Shown here in pieces: positions 9,456 through 18,893 of a DNA stretch of 64,000 bases (the first letter of the stretch is position 1; the number at the start of each line of letters is the position of its first letter). Origin of the DNA: Heyndrickxia coagulans 36D1 (GTDB taxonomy: Bacteria; Bacillota; Bacilli; Bacillales; Bacillaceae_C); assembly GCF_000169195.2 (NCBI RefSeq), contig NC_016023.1, forward strand, positions 3,162,001 to 3,226,000, written 5' to 3'. The notes below the pieces were generated by a model. It searched no databases and was not told the origin of the DNA. It was given only the letters and a program-made list of their open reading frames with translations. The position numbers were made by a program, and so were the translations under genes.

Positions 9456-9509
9456 ATGCGATCACCCCCTGGCTTGCGCTCTTGCATGGAAGCAGGGGAC
9501 TCTCGCTAA
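9456..9509 (+). CDS. Possible 17-residue leader peptide before hisC
   Basis: An ATG at 9456 is preceded by a strong GAAAGGAGAG ribosome-binding site and opens a 17-codon frame (MRSPPGLRSCMEAGDSR) that stops at 9509, three to six bases before the hisC ATGs. hisC has no good site of its own, so the short frame could couple hisC translation to ribosomes ending here. It may equally be a chance remnant left where the trp genes were lost. No family is recognised. Confidence 0.35.
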   Translation: MRSPPGLRSCMEAGDSR

Positions 9510-9514
9510 AGATG

Positions 9515-10606
9515 ATGAAATGGAGAACAAAAATTACGGATTTGCATGCATATGTGCCCGGAAAGACCATTGATGAAGTGAAAAAACAATACAGGCTCGA
9601 TTCAATCGTGAAACTGGCATCCAATGAAAATCCGTTCGGCTATTCCCCGAAAGTGGATGAGGCTTTGAAAAACTTTCAGCCTGCTTTTACCCGTTATCCG
9701 GACGGGCACGCCTTACAACTGAGACAGAAAATGGCCGCACATCTCGGCGTTGATCCAACCGAACTGATTTTTACAAACGGGACGGACGAACTGATCCAAA
9801 TCGTTTCCAGGTCACTCCTCGAACCAGGCAAAAATACGGTGATGGCCGCACCGACATTTTCCCAATACAAACATAATGCCATCATCGAGGGCGCCGAAGT
9901 CCGTGAAGTACCCTTAAAAGACGGGCGGCATGACCTGGAGGCGATGCTCGGGCAAATTGATGAAAACACGGCGGTTGTCTGGATTTGCAGCCCGAACAAT
10001 CCGACGGGGACGTATACGACCGAACAGGAGTTGACCGCTTTTCTTGACCGCGTGCCGGAAGACGTGCTCGTTTTTATCGATGAAGCGTACAGCGAATACG
10101 TGGTCGCAAAAGATTACGAACAGGCGCTGACATTATTCCGCCGGTATCATCATTTGATTGTCAGCCGGACATTTTCGAAAATTTACGGACTGGCCGGTTT
10201 ACGCGTCGGCTACGGGATTGCCGATCGAACGATCATCCAAAAGCTCGAGCCGGTGCGCCCGCCATTTAATACCAATGTCCTTGGCCAGCTGGCTGCCCAG
10301 GCGGCGTTGGAGGACCAGGCGTTTATCCAGAGCTGCCGCGACAAAAACCGGCAGGGGCTCGAACACTTTTATGCGTTTTGCCGCCGCAACAGCCTTGCAT
10401 TTTACCCGTCGCAGGCAAATTTTATTTTAATCGATTTTCAATGCGATAGTGAGGAAGTTTGCCGGTTTTTGCTTGGCAGGGGATATATCGTCCGCTCCGG
10501 GGAAGCGCTCGGGATGCCGGGGACGGTCCGGGTGACCATCGGGTCGGAAGAACAGAACCGGGGCGTACTCGGGGCGATCGGGGCTTTTCTGGAAAGCCGC
10601 AAATGA
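9515..10606 (+). CDS. hisC: Histidinol-phosphate / aromatic aminotransferase
   Basis: The 363-residue class I/II PLP aminotransferase shows LASNENPFGYSP near the N-terminus, APTFSQYKHNA, CSPNNPTGTYT, the internal-aldimine region RTFSKIYGLAGLRVGYG containing the PLP lysine, and NFILIDF. In B. subtilis HisC serves both histidine synthesis and phenylpyruvate/4-hydroxyphenylpyruvate transamination, which explains its place beside tyrA. The start is ATG 9515 (ATG 9512 also possible); the in-frame ATG at 9425 would add 30 residues unlike any HisC. Only GGGGA at 9495-9499, rather distant, serves as a possible ribosome-binding site. Confidence 0.94.
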   Translation: MKWRTKITDLHAYVPGKTIDEVKKQYRLDSIVKLASNENPFGYSPKVDEALKNFQPAFTRYPDGHALQLRQKMAAHLGVDPTELIFTNGTDELIQIVSRSLLEPGKNTVMAAPTFSQYKHNAIIEGAEVREVPLKDGRHDLEAMLGQIDENTAVVWICSPNNPTGTYTTEQELTAFLDRVPEDVLVFIDEAYSEYVVAKDYEQALTLFRRYHHLIVSRTFSKIYGLAGLRVGYGIADRTIIQKLEPVRPPFNTNVLGQLAAQAALEDQAFIQSCRDKNRQGLEHFYAFCRRNSLAFYPSQANFILIDFQCDSEEVCRFLLGRGYIVRSGEALGMPGTVRVTIGSEEQNRGVLGAIGAFLESRK

Positions 10607-10616
10607 ACTTGACAAC

Positions 10617-10650
10617 GGCGGGCCTTTTGACAGCAAAAGGCCGCCTTTTT
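10617..10650 (+). terminator. Hairpin with T-tract between hisC and tyrA
   Basis: GGCCTTTTG (10621-10629) pairs perfectly with CAAAAGGCC (10634-10642), extended by GGC/GCC arms and followed by TTTTT. It has the form of an intrinsic terminator inside the operon and may attenuate transcription into tyrA-aroE. No internal promoter was recognised after it. Confidence 0.75.
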
Positions 10651-10669
10651 ACAAAAAGAGGTGGCACCT

Positions 10670-11770
10670 TTGAAAGGAAATGTGTTTGTGATCGGGCTCG
10701 GGTTAATCGGGGGATCCATTGCACTAGCGATTAAAAAGGAACATCCGGAAGCCAAGGTCACAGGGTATGATGCCAAATTGGAAGAAATGAAAATGGCAAA
10801 AGCCCTGATGGTCGTGGATGATTACGTGGAAACGATCCAAGACGGCGTGCGTGGCGCGGATTTAATTATATTGGCCACGCCGGTGCTTGTAACGGAAAAA
10901 TTGATCGGGCAGCTCGGGCAAATGGAATTGAAGGAAAATGTGATCATCACCGATACGGGCAGCACGAAAGAAAGCATCATGGCAAAGGCGCAGCGGCTCG
11001 CCGGCAACAACACCGTTTTTATCGGCGGGCATCCGATGGCCGGTTCCCATAAAAGCGGCGTTACGGCCGCCAGCCTGTCCCTGTTTGAAAATGCCTTTTA
11101 TTTGCTTACGCCTTTCCATGAACAAGATCAGCGGACGGAAGAATTGAAACAGTGGCTGAAAGGAACAAAGGCAAATTTCATCACCGTTTCTCCGGAAATG
11201 CATGATGAAATGGTTGCGGTCATCAGCCATTTTCCGCATGTTATCGCAGCGTCACTTGTCCATCTTGTGAAAGATGCAGATGCGGAATATCCCCTTTTAA
11301 AAAGGCTTGCTGCTGGGGGTTTCCGTGATATTACACGGATTGCCTCCTCAAGCCCGCAAATGTGGGCGGACATCTCTTGCGGTAACAGGGAAAACCTGAT
11401 CAGGCTTTTGGATAGATGGGCGAAAAATCTTCAGGAAGTGAAAAAGGCGCTTGCAGACAACAAGTATGAGCTTCTCCACCGCTTTTATGCGGAAGCGAAA
11501 CAATACCGCGACTGCCTTCCAATCAGCGGATCGGGCGCAATCCCGTCTTTTTACGATTTATTTGTCGATATTCCGGATGTCCCGGGGGTTGTTTCTCAAA
11601 TTACCAATAAACTGGCGGAAAAAGGAATCTCTATTACGAATATCCGCATCCTTGAGGCGCGGGAAGATATATACGGCGTGCTCCGGATCAGTTTTCGCTC
11701 GGAAAACGACCGCGATCTAGCCATGAATCTTTTAAAAAAAGAAACCCCGCATGAAGTCTATATCCAATAG
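10670..11770 (+). CDS. tyrA: Prephenate dehydrogenase with C-terminal ACT domain
   Basis: The 366-residue protein oxidises prephenate to 4-hydroxyphenylpyruvate for tyrosine. The NAD-binding GLGLIGGSIALA is near the N-terminus, GGHPMAGSHKSG and ISHFPHVIAAS mark the catalytic domain, and the last 70 residues (DIPDVPGVVSQITNKL onward) form an ACT domain expected to sense tyrosine. The start is TTG 10670, with GAGGTG six bases upstream; the GTG at 10661 overlaps that site itself and is less likely. Confidence 0.94.
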   Translation: MKGNVFVIGLGLIGGSIALAIKKEHPEAKVTGYDAKLEEMKMAKALMVVDDYVETIQDGVRGADLIILATPVLVTEKLIGQLGQMELKENVIITDTGSTKESIMAKAQRLAGNNTVFIGGHPMAGSHKSGVTAASLSLFENAFYLLTPFHEQDQRTEELKQWLKGTKANFITVSPEMHDEMVAVISHFPHVIAASLVHLVKDADAEYPLLKRLAAGGFRDITRIASSSPQMWADISCGNRENLIRLLDRWAKNLQEVKKALADNKYELLHRFYAEAKQYRDCLPISGSGAIPSFYDLFVDIPDVPGVVSQITNKLAEKGISITNIRILEAREDIYGVLRISFRSENDRDLAMNLLKKETPHEVYIQ

Positions 11771-11785
11771 AAGGTGGTGGCTGCA

Positions 11786-13069
11786 ATGGAAAAATTGGCA
11801 CCCGCGCAAACAGGGTTAAAAGGTACGATTAAAGTTCCGGGGGATAAATCGATTTCCCACCGGTCGGTTATGTTTGCCGCTGTCGCCAGGGGAAAAACGA
11901 TGGTAGAAAATTTTCTCCCCGGCGCCGACTGTTTGAGCACCATTCATTGTTTTCAGCAAATGAGCGTGCCGATCGAACGGGATGGCACCCGGGTGGTGAT
12001 TGCTGGAAAAGGATGGGACGGTTTGGCGGAGCCGGAAACGGTGCTCGATACCGGAAACTCCGGTACGACGACCCGCCTGATGCTCGGTCTTCTTGCCGGC
12101 CGGCCCTTCCATTCGGTCATTGCCGGCGACGAATCGATTGCAAAGCGCCCAATGCAGCGCGTCACAAAACCGCTTTGCGAAATGGGCGCGCACATTGACG
12201 GAAGAATGGGCGGCAATTTCACCCCTCTTTCTATAAGGGGCGGGGCGCTTCAGGGAATCGAATACCGGCTGCCTGTTGCAAGCGCGCAGGTAAAATCCGC
12301 GCTTCTTTTAGCCGGTCTTCAGGCAGACGGCACTACAATCGTGCATGAGCCGCAGCCCACCCGCGACCATACTGAACGAATGATCCGGGCATTTGGCGGC
12401 GAGGTCAGGACGGAAGGGAGAACGATTTCCGTCCGGGGCGGCACGGTTTTCCATGGCACGGAGATCGTTGTGCCCGGCGATATCTCATCCGCCGCCTTTT
12501 TTATGGCTGCTGCTTCGCTCGTGCCCGGGAGTGAAATCGTCTTGCCGGATGTCGGGCTCAATCCGACCCGTGCCGGGATCATTGACGTTTTAAAGCAAAT
12601 GGGCGCGGATATGGAAGTGATCGAAACACATGCCCCATCTGACGGCGAGCAAACAGGCACGTTGGTGATCCGTCCGGCTGCTTTACAAGGCGTTGAAATC
12701 GGCGGCGGGCTGATTCCGCGCCTCATTGATGAAATTCCAATCATTGCCCTTCTTGCTACACAGGCGGAAGGCAGGACGGTCATAAAAGATGCCGCAGAAC
12801 TGAAAGTGAAAGAGACAAACCGGATTGACACGGTTGTCCGGGAATTAAAGAAACTGGGCGCCCATATTGAAGCGACAGCGGATGGCATGATCATTGAAGG
12901 CCCTTGCCGGCTTTCAGGCGGGACGGTGGAAAGCCACGGGGATCATAGAATCGGGATGATGCTTGCCGTTGCATCACTTGTGGCAAAGGATGCTGTCTGC
13001 CTGAAAGGGGCGGAAGCAATCGCCGTATCATACCCGCAGTTTTTTGATGATCTGAAATCCGTTCTGTAA
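11786..13069 (+). CDS. aroE: 3-phosphoshikimate 1-carboxyvinyltransferase (EPSP synthase)
   Basis: The 427-residue enzyme (AroA in E. coli) joins phosphoenolpyruvate and shikimate-3-phosphate. [10 protein letters not shown] near residue 20, [16 protein letters not shown] near residue 95 and [10 protein letters not shown] near the end are the classical motifs. The alanine/threonine context of GNSGTT is of the bacterial class II kind; glyphosate behaviour was not inferred. The start is ATG 11786, spaced correctly from AAGGTGGTGG (11771-11780). It ends the supraoperon. Confidence 0.96.
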   Translation: MEKLAPAQTGLKGTIKVPGDKSISHRSVMFAAVARGKTMVENFLPGADCLSTIHCFQQMSVPIERDGTRVVIAGKGWDGLAEPETVLDTGNSGTTTRLMLGLLAGRPFHSVIAGDESIAKRPMQRVTKPLCEMGAHIDGRMGGNFTPLSIRGGALQGIEYRLPVASAQVKSALLLAGLQADGTTIVHEPQPTRDHTERMIRAFGGEVRTEGRTISVRGGTVFHGTEIVVPGDISSAAFFMAAASLVPGSEIVLPDVGLNPTRAGIIDVLKQMGADMEVIETHAPSDGEQTGTLVIRPAALQGVEIGGGLIPRLIDEIPIIALLATQAEGRTVIKDAAELKVKETNRIDTVVRELKKLGAHIEATADGMIIEGPCRLSGGTVESHGDHRIGMMLAVASLVAKDAVCLKGAEAIAVSYPQFFDDLKSVL

Positions 13070-13085
13070 CGGCTTTAGACGCCTA

Positions 13086-13135
13086 TTGAAAACAGGCACC
13101 AGCAAAAGAATGAAAATCAGCCGGCGCCTGTTTTC
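13086..13135 (+). terminator. Possible terminator of the aro supraoperon
   Basis: An 11-bp perfect stem, TGAAAACAGGC (13086-13096) with GCCTGTTTTCA (13125-13135), lies just after aroE. The T residues are within the stem and no further T-run follows, so termination is uncertain. Confidence 0.4.
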
Positions 13136-13173
13136 AGGATAACAGAGAACAGCTTGATCATGATGCCCGTGGA

Positions 13174-13218
13174 AAAGCGGGGTGCGGAAATTCAAAATCC
13201 CGTGCCCCGCTTTATTTT
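13174..13218 (+). terminator. Intrinsic terminator after aroE
   Basis: AAAGCGGGGTGCGG pairs with CCGTGCCCCGCTTT with a short internal mismatch and is followed by ATTTTT. This is the better terminator candidate of the aroE-ypiA gap. Confidence 0.65.
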
Positions 13219-13527
13219 TGCTGTGAAAAAAAGGGATTTTCATGCACGGCGGAGAAATACTTAAACAGGGAACCCGGAAAGGCAAATGATTTGCCCTGGC
13301 CTTCAAAATTCATTATGATTTAGCCAAAGGCCACCCGCGGTTTTTCCTGCAGGCAAGTGGGCTCCAGGGAAAGGGCGATTGCCATTTTACCAGGGGACCG
13401 GGGGAGCGCTTTTAGCGGCAACCGGGGATTTTGGCTTTGCAAGATTCTGGCTTTGCAAAAATCCCGCGGCTAACGTTGCAAAAGGTTCAGCAAAAGGAAA
13501 CACATCAAAGATTAAAGGAAGATTTTC
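13219..13527 (+). other. Non-coding gap with a repeat-containing hairpin before ypiA
   Basis: No credible gene was found here. GGGATTTT (13425-13432) pairs with AAAATCCC (13458-13465), and the loop carries the decamer GGCTTTGCAA twice (13433-13442 and 13449-13458), the second copy touching the 3' arm. Whether it is transcribed or regulatory is unknown. Confidence 0.4.
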
Positions 13528-14793
13528 ATGAGCTTAATGGAACAATTGTTGGATCATTTGGAAGAAGGCCGGCTCGAGGAGGCGAAAAAAACATTTGAAG
13601 ATTTTCTCGCGCTCGGCACGGACGAAGAGAAATATGCGCTTGCCGGGCAACTTGAGGGCCTCGGTTTTCTGAATGAAGCACAGCAATTATATAAAGATTT
13701 GCTTGCGTCTTATCCGGATGACGGCGAGCTTGTGATCTTAATGGCGGAAACGCTTATTGATATGGACAATGAAGAAGAAGCCATATTATACCTCGACCGC
13801 ATTCCGGAGACGGACCCCGATTACCCGCGTGCACTGCTTTTGCTTGCGGATTTGTATCAAATGCAGGGCCTGTATGAGGTCAGCGAAAACAAACTGATGG
13901 AAGCTGCATCGCTTTTGCCGGAAGAACCTGTCATCCATTTTGCGCTTGCCGAGTTTTACGCTTCCTGTGCCCGATATGCGGAAGCTTCCCGTGAATATGA
14001 GTGGCTTTTGGGCAAAGGGATCGATACATTTGCGGATACAAACATCCACGGGCGCCTTGCAGAAGTGCTGAGCGCAGCGGGCGCGTTTGAAGAGGCCTTG
14101 CACCAATATGAGCATGCGATGGAAGGCCGCTTTGAGGCGAACACATTATTTGGATATGCCTTAACCGCGTACCAGGCAGGATTTTATGAAAAAGCGATAG
14201 AGCTGTTTGAAGAATTGCGGGAAACGGATCCCGGCTACCATCCGCTTTACCTGTATCTTGGCCGTGCATATGAGCACGAACAAATGCCGGAAGAAGCGCT
14301 TGCTGCTGCTGAAAAGGGCATAAAAGAAGACGAGTATGATAAAGAACTTTATCATTTTGCTGGAAAAATGGCTACAAAAGCAGGCGATGAGGAAAAAGCG
14401 GAAAATTATTTTAAAAAAGCGCTGGAACTGGATCCCGGCTATTTGGATGCGGCCCTTTCCTACAACGAGCTGCTGCTTCAAAAGGAGCGGTACGAAGAAG
14501 TCCGTGACCGGGCCCTCAGCATGGAAAAAGAAGGGGATACCGACCCTCGGCTTTACTGGGATCTGGCCATATCGCTTAAGCATTTGGAAGAATATTCTCA
14601 GGCATTAAAGTATTATGGATATGCATATAATGATTTACAAAACGACACGGTGTTTCTGGAGGATTACGGTTATTTCCTGATTGAAGAAGGGAGAAGGAAA
14701 GAGGCTTACGGCATTTTCCAAAAGCTTTTGCGCGAAGATCCGGCAAATGATGAATGGATTGCACTTCTTGAAAGGCTTGAAGACGGAAATTAA
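13528..14793 (+). CDS. ypiA: TPR-repeat protein YpiA
   Basis: The 421-residue acidic protein is built almost entirely of tetratricopeptide-like helical repeats, for example ENYFKKALELDPGYLDAAL. Such repeats mediate protein contacts. In Firmicutes YpiA acts with YpiB (ReoY) in the pathway that controls ClpCP-dependent degradation of MurA, linking it to peptidoglycan synthesis. ypiB follows directly, as in B. subtilis. No signal peptide or membrane segment is present. The start uses GGAAG ten bases upstream. Confidence 0.9.
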   Translation: MSLMEQLLDHLEEGRLEEAKKTFEDFLALGTDEEKYALAGQLEGLGFLNEAQQLYKDLLASYPDDGELVILMAETLIDMDNEEEAILYLDRIPETDPDYPRALLLLADLYQMQGLYEVSENKLMEAASLLPEEPVIHFALAEFYASCARYAEASREYEWLLGKGIDTFADTNIHGRLAEVLSAAGAFEEALHQYEHAMEGRFEANTLFGYALTAYQAGFYEKAIELFEELRETDPGYHPLYLYLGRAYEHEQMPEEALAAAEKGIKEDEYDKELYHFAGKMATKAGDEEKAENYFKKALELDPGYLDAALSYNELLLQKERYEEVRDRALSMEKEGDTDPRLYWDLAISLKHLEEYSQALKYYGYAYNDLQNDTVFLEDYGYFLIEEGRRKEAYGIFQKLLREDPANDEWIALLERLEDGN

Positions 14794-15474
<681 letters not shown>

Positions 15475-15519
15475 TCTTTCCGGTTTCTGCCCGCGGGGAA
15501 AATGAAAGGGGTATCATCT

Positions 15520-15981
15520 GTGCGCTGGCGTGCAAAAGACATGGAATTGTATCAACAGGAACGTTACTTTATTGACACGGCAGTCCTGCCGCTTGTCCCG
15601 GTTTCATTCGGAGACCATATCCGACAGCTCGCTTCCGGATATGAATGGATCCAGATGATCGCAGGCTGCCTCGAGTCGCAATTTAAAGGCCGGATTGTTT
15701 TGCTGCCCGCTTTCCCTTATTTGCAGCAGACGATCCCGGACAGTGCGGGGCCTGCCATCAAGTCATGGGAAGCCGAATTGACTGAAAGCGGGTTCCGGCA
15801 TATTTTTTATTTGACCAGCGATCCCGGCTGGCAAAGGCTTCAGGCCGAACTGAATGGGAATGTGGTCTGGCTGCCGGCTGTTCCGCTTGAACATATGGAA
15901 CAAAAACAGCAGGATGCCATTGTAGATGAACAGGTAAAACAGCTTATCTCCATTATTGTCCGGTCATGGGGAGAAAACTGA
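15520..15981 (+). CDS. ypiF: DUF2487 protein YpiF
   Basis: The 153-residue protein matches the YpiF family of unknown function found before qcrABC in Bacillus. Recognisable segments are MRWRAKDMELYQQE at the N-terminus, LLPAFPYL, and HIFYLTSDPGW. The start is probably GTG 15520, eight bases after AAAGGGG; the ATG at 15502 lies upstream of that ribosome-binding site. A promoter for qcrA sits between it and the next gene, so its link to respiration is positional only. Confidence 0.85.
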   Translation: MRWRAKDMELYQQERYFIDTAVLPLVPVSFGDHIRQLASGYEWIQMIAGCLESQFKGRIVLLPAFPYLQQTIPDSAGPAIKSWEAELTESGFRHIFYLTSDPGWQRLQAELNGNVVWLPAVPLEHMEQKQQDAIVDEQVKQLISIIVRSWGEN

Positions 15982-16049
15982 AAAAGTTATATTAAAATAT
16001 CAGTTTATTTCGAGTAGAAAGATACTTGACATAAAATAGACAATATTTA

Positions 16050-16078
16050 TTGACCGGCAAATATCTTTGTTTTATCAT
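16050..16078 (+). promoter_or_regulatory. SigA promoter of qcrABC
   Basis: TTGACC (16050-16055) and TATCAT (16073-16078) are exactly 17 bases apart, about 65 bases before qcrA. A second TTGACA at 16026-16031 has no matching -10. Confidence 0.65.
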
Positions 16079-16143
16079 AAGAGTGTATTTGCTACATCTT
16101 GAAAATATTAGGAAACCAACAGTTCTGTAAGGGGGGGAACAGG

Positions 16144-16656
16144 TTGAGCAAAAAAGATCCGGTGTCAAGGAGGCAGTTTTTAAATTACACGCTGATGGGC
16201 GTAGGCGGATTTATGGCTGCGGGTGCGCTGATGCCGATGCTCCGTTTTGCCGTCGACCCGGTGCTCGAGGCGGAAGCAGCCGGCGACTTTCATCCAACCA
16301 AATTGAAAGTTTCTGATATTAAGAGCGAACCGGTGCGTGTCGATTTTAAATACGAACAGACGGACGGCTGGTATAAGTCGGATGTCACCCAGACGGCCTG
16401 GGTGTATAAAGACAGTAAAGGCGATATTGTGGCGCTTTCACCGGTTTGCAAACATCTTGGCTGTACCGTGAACTGGAATACGAACAAAGCGCATCCGAAT
16501 CAGTTTTTTTGCCCCTGCCACGGCGGACGGTATGAGAAAAACGGGAAAAACATACCGGGAACACCACCTTCCGCGCCTTTGGATGCATACCCTGTCAAAA
16601 CAAAGGGCGGCTATCTGTACCTGGGCAAACCGCAGAAAAATCCATATGTGAAGTGA
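16144..16656 (+). CDS. qcrA: Menaquinol:cytochrome c reductase Rieske iron-sulfur subunit
   Basis: The 170-residue protein has one N-terminal anchor preceded by SRRQFLNYTLMGVGGF, which resembles a twin-arginine signal, and a Rieske domain. CKHLGC (residues 102-107) and CPCH (123-126) supply the 2Fe-2S ligands Cys102, His104, Cys123 and His126, with Cys107-Cys125 as the expected disulfide. It accepts electrons from menaquinol in complex III. The start is TTG 16144 behind GGGGGGGAAC; the upstream ATG at 16099 precedes that site and is not favoured. Confidence 0.95.
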   Translation: MSKKDPVSRRQFLNYTLMGVGGFMAAGALMPMLRFAVDPVLEAEAAGDFHPTKLKVSDIKSEPVRVDFKYEQTDGWYKSDVTQTAWVYKDSKGDIVALSPVCKHLGCTVNWNTNKAHPNQFFCPCHGGRYEKNGKNIPGTPPSAPLDAYPVKTKGGYLYLGKPQKNPYVK

Positions 16657-16666
16657 GGGGGAAGAG

Positions 16667-17341
16667 ATGCTTAGCAAATTGTATGACTGGGTCGACGAGC
16701 GCCTTGATATTACGCCGCTTTGGCGGGATATTGCTGACCATGAAGTGCCGGAGCATGTCAACCCGGCGCACCATTTTTCCGCTTTTGTCTATTGTTTTGG
16801 GGGGCTCACTTTTTTTATAACAGCCATCCAGATTCTGTCGGGTATGTTTTTAACGATGTACTATGTTCCGGATATTAAAAATGCCTGGCACTCTGTCTAT
16901 TATTTGCAGCATGATGTGGCATACGGCCAGATTGTGAGAGGAATGCACCACTGGGGGGCAAGCCTCGTCATCGTCATGATGTTTTTACATACGCTGCGGG
17001 TGTTTTTCCAGGGCGCATACAAGAAGCCGCGCGAGCTGAACTGGATTGTCGGCGTGCTCATCTTTTTCGTCATGCTCGGGCTCGGCCTCACCGGTTATTT
17101 GCTTCCGTGGGATATGAAAGCGCTTTTTGCGACAAAAGTCAGCCTGCAGATTGCGGATTCGGTGCCGTTTATCGGGCCGTATATTAAAACGCTTTTGGCC
17201 GGCCATCCGGATATTGTCGGTGCCCAGACGCTGACGAGATTTTTTGCCATCCATGTCTTTTTCCTGCCAGCGGTGCTGATGCTGCTTTTGGCAGCCCATT
17301 TTTTGATGATCCGCAAGCAGGGAATTTCCGGACCGCTGTAA
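16667..17341 (+). CDS. qcrB: Menaquinol:cytochrome c reductase cytochrome b subunit
   Basis: The 224-residue protein is a b6-type short cytochrome b with four membrane helices. Paired haem-ligand histidines occur in MHHWGASLVIVMMFLHTLRV and in the later helices RFFAIHVFFLP and LLAAHFLMI. PWDMKALFATKVS follows the first half. It forms the quinol sites of the bc complex with QcrA and QcrC. It follows qcrA by ten bases. Confidence 0.96.
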   Translation: MLSKLYDWVDERLDITPLWRDIADHEVPEHVNPAHHFSAFVYCFGGLTFFITAIQILSGMFLTMYYVPDIKNAWHSVYYLQHDVAYGQIVRGMHHWGASLVIVMMFLHTLRVFFQGAYKKPRELNWIVGVLIFFVMLGLGLTGYLLPWDMKALFATKVSLQIADSVPFIGPYIKTLLAGHPDIVGAQTLTRFFAIHVFFLPAVLMLLLAAHFLMIRKQGISGPL

Positions 17342-17379
17342 TGAATAAGTATCCATAACGGGCAAAAGGAGGGGGAAGG

Positions 17380-18144
17380 ATGCATCGCGGAAAAGGAATG
17401 AGATTTGTTGGTGATTCCAGAATTAATGCGGACCGCAAACCGAATATTCCTAAGGATTACTCGGAGTATCCCGGTAAAACGGAAGCTTTTTGGCCGAACT
17501 TTTTGCTGAAAGAGTGGCTCGTCGGCGCTGTTTTTCTCGTCGGCTTTTTATGTCTCACTGCCGCACACCCGTCGCCGCTTGAACGAATTGCGGACCCGAC
17601 GGATACGAGTTATATTCCGATGCCGGACTGGTATTTTCTATTCCTGTATGAACTATTAAAGTATACTTATTCTTCCGGCCCGTACCAGGTGATCGGGCTC
17701 GCGATCCCGGGCGTTGCTTTTCTTGCACTGCTGTTGGCACCGTTTATTGACCGCGGCCCTAAGCGGCGGCCGCTTGACAGGCCCCTTGCAACCGGGTTTA
17801 TGCTGCTCGCGGTTTGTGCAATATTCTACCTGACATGGGAAGCGGCGGCCCACCACGATTGGAAAAAAGCGAAAGAGCAGGGGAAAATCGTGAAACAGGT
17901 TGCCATTGACAAAAACGCAGAAGGCTATAAAATATTTGCCAAGCAGACGTGTGTGACGTGCCACGGAGAAAATCTCCAGGGCAGTGCGGCAGCCCCTTCT
18001 TTAGTCGGCACAGGCTTAAGTGCGGATGAAATCGCAAAAATCGCCAAAAAAGGCAAGGGGAAAATGCCGCCTAACCAATTTAAAGGCTCGGATCAGGATT
18101 TGAAAAAACTGGCGGATTATATCGCCGGGCTAAAATCGAAATAA
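17380..18144 (+). CDS. qcrC: Menaquinol:cytochrome c reductase subunit IV-cytochrome c fusion
   Basis: The 254-residue protein fuses a subunit IV-like part (three membrane helices; IPMPDWYFLFLYELLKY near residues 85-102) to a C-terminal cytochrome c domain. The haem-attachment motif CVTCH is at residues 191-195 and the sixth ligand is probably the methionine of KGKMPPNQF. This fusion is typical of Bacillus bc complexes. It ends the operon and is followed by a strong terminator. Confidence 0.96.
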   Translation: MHRGKGMRFVGDSRINADRKPNIPKDYSEYPGKTEAFWPNFLLKEWLVGAVFLVGFLCLTAAHPSPLERIADPTDTSYIPMPDWYFLFLYELLKYTYSSGPYQVIGLAIPGVAFLALLLAPFIDRGPKRRPLDRPLATGFMLLAVCAIFYLTWEAAAHHDWKKAKEQGKIVKQVAIDKNAEGYKIFAKQTCVTCHGENLQGSAAAPSLVGTGLSADEIAKIAKKGKGKMPPNQFKGSDQDLKKLADYIAGLKSK

Positions 18145-18148
18145 AAGC

Positions 18149-18178
18149 AAAAAAAGCCGGCAGAAGCCGGCTTTTTTC
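18149..18178 (+). terminator. Intrinsic terminator of qcrABC
   Basis: AAAAAGCCGGC and GCCGGCTTTTTT form a perfect stem around the loop AGAA. Confidence 0.95.
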
Positions 18179-18231
18179 GTGCTTTCTGTTTTGTTAAAAT
18201 GAATCTATCTTTTTTGAAATGGGGGAAGACG

Positions 18232-18828
18232 ATGAATGTACCGGCATTGTATGCGGCGCTGGCAGACAGGCGTGTCCTTTGGATGCTTTTTTTAGCCAAT
18301 GCTGCAGGGACCATTTATGGTTACATTTGGTACGGGTGGCAGCTTCGCGATACGCCGCCTGCGTTTTGGCTGTTTGTCCCGGACAGCCCGACCGCAAGCC
18401 TGTTCTTTCTGTTTGTGCTGCTTGCCTTTTTATGGCGGAAACACTGGCCGTATGTGGAGGCACTTGCAATGGTGACGCTTTTTAAATACGGGATTTGGGC
18501 GGTTGCGATGAACCTTCTCGTATTGATCGTAAACGGCTCATTGCCACGGCAGGGATATATGCTGATGGCTTCCCATTTGGCAATGGCGATAGAGGGAATA
18601 TTGTATGCGCCGCTTTACCAATTCAAATGGAAGCATCTTTTGGTTGCGGCGGTATGGACTTTGCACAATGATATTATTGACTACGTTTTTATGCAGTTTC
18701 CCCGGTACGAAGATGTATACCGGTATATCCGTGAAATCGGCTATTTTACCTTTTGGCTGAGCATCCTTTCTCTTTTGCTTGCATACCGGTTTGCCGTGCA
18801 CAAAAGGCGGCTCCGCCTCGAACTTTAA
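18232..18828 (+). CDS. ypjA: DUF1405 membrane protein YpjA
   Basis: The 198-residue protein has about six hydrophobic segments and conserved motifs of the DUF1405 family (NAAGTIYGYIWYGWQL, LHNDIIDY). Its function is not known. It lies after qcrC in Bacillus genomes, but the qcr terminator separates the two transcripts. The start is ATG 18232 after GGGGGAA; the ATG at 18199 lies before the ribosome-binding site. Confidence 0.88.
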   Translation: MNVPALYAALADRRVLWMLFLANAAGTIYGYIWYGWQLRDTPPAFWLFVPDSPTASLFFLFVLLAFLWRKHWPYVEALAMVTLFKYGIWAVAMNLLVLIVNGSLPRQGYMLMASHLAMAIEGILYAPLYQFKWKHLLVAAVWTLHNDIIDYVFMQFPRYEDVYRYIREIGYFTFWLSILSLLLAYRFAVHKRRLRLEL

Positions 18829-18893
18829 ATCGCTTTTTCCGTCGGCAGAAAGCAGGAATCCCCGAAATGGACGCCGGGCTGTTTTTATGGTCT

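Noticed and set aside
10655-10672. T-box-like sequence GAGGTGGCACC before tyrA
   Set aside because: The hisC-tyrA gap is too short for a T-box leader, and this sequence is explained as the tyrA ribosome-binding site.
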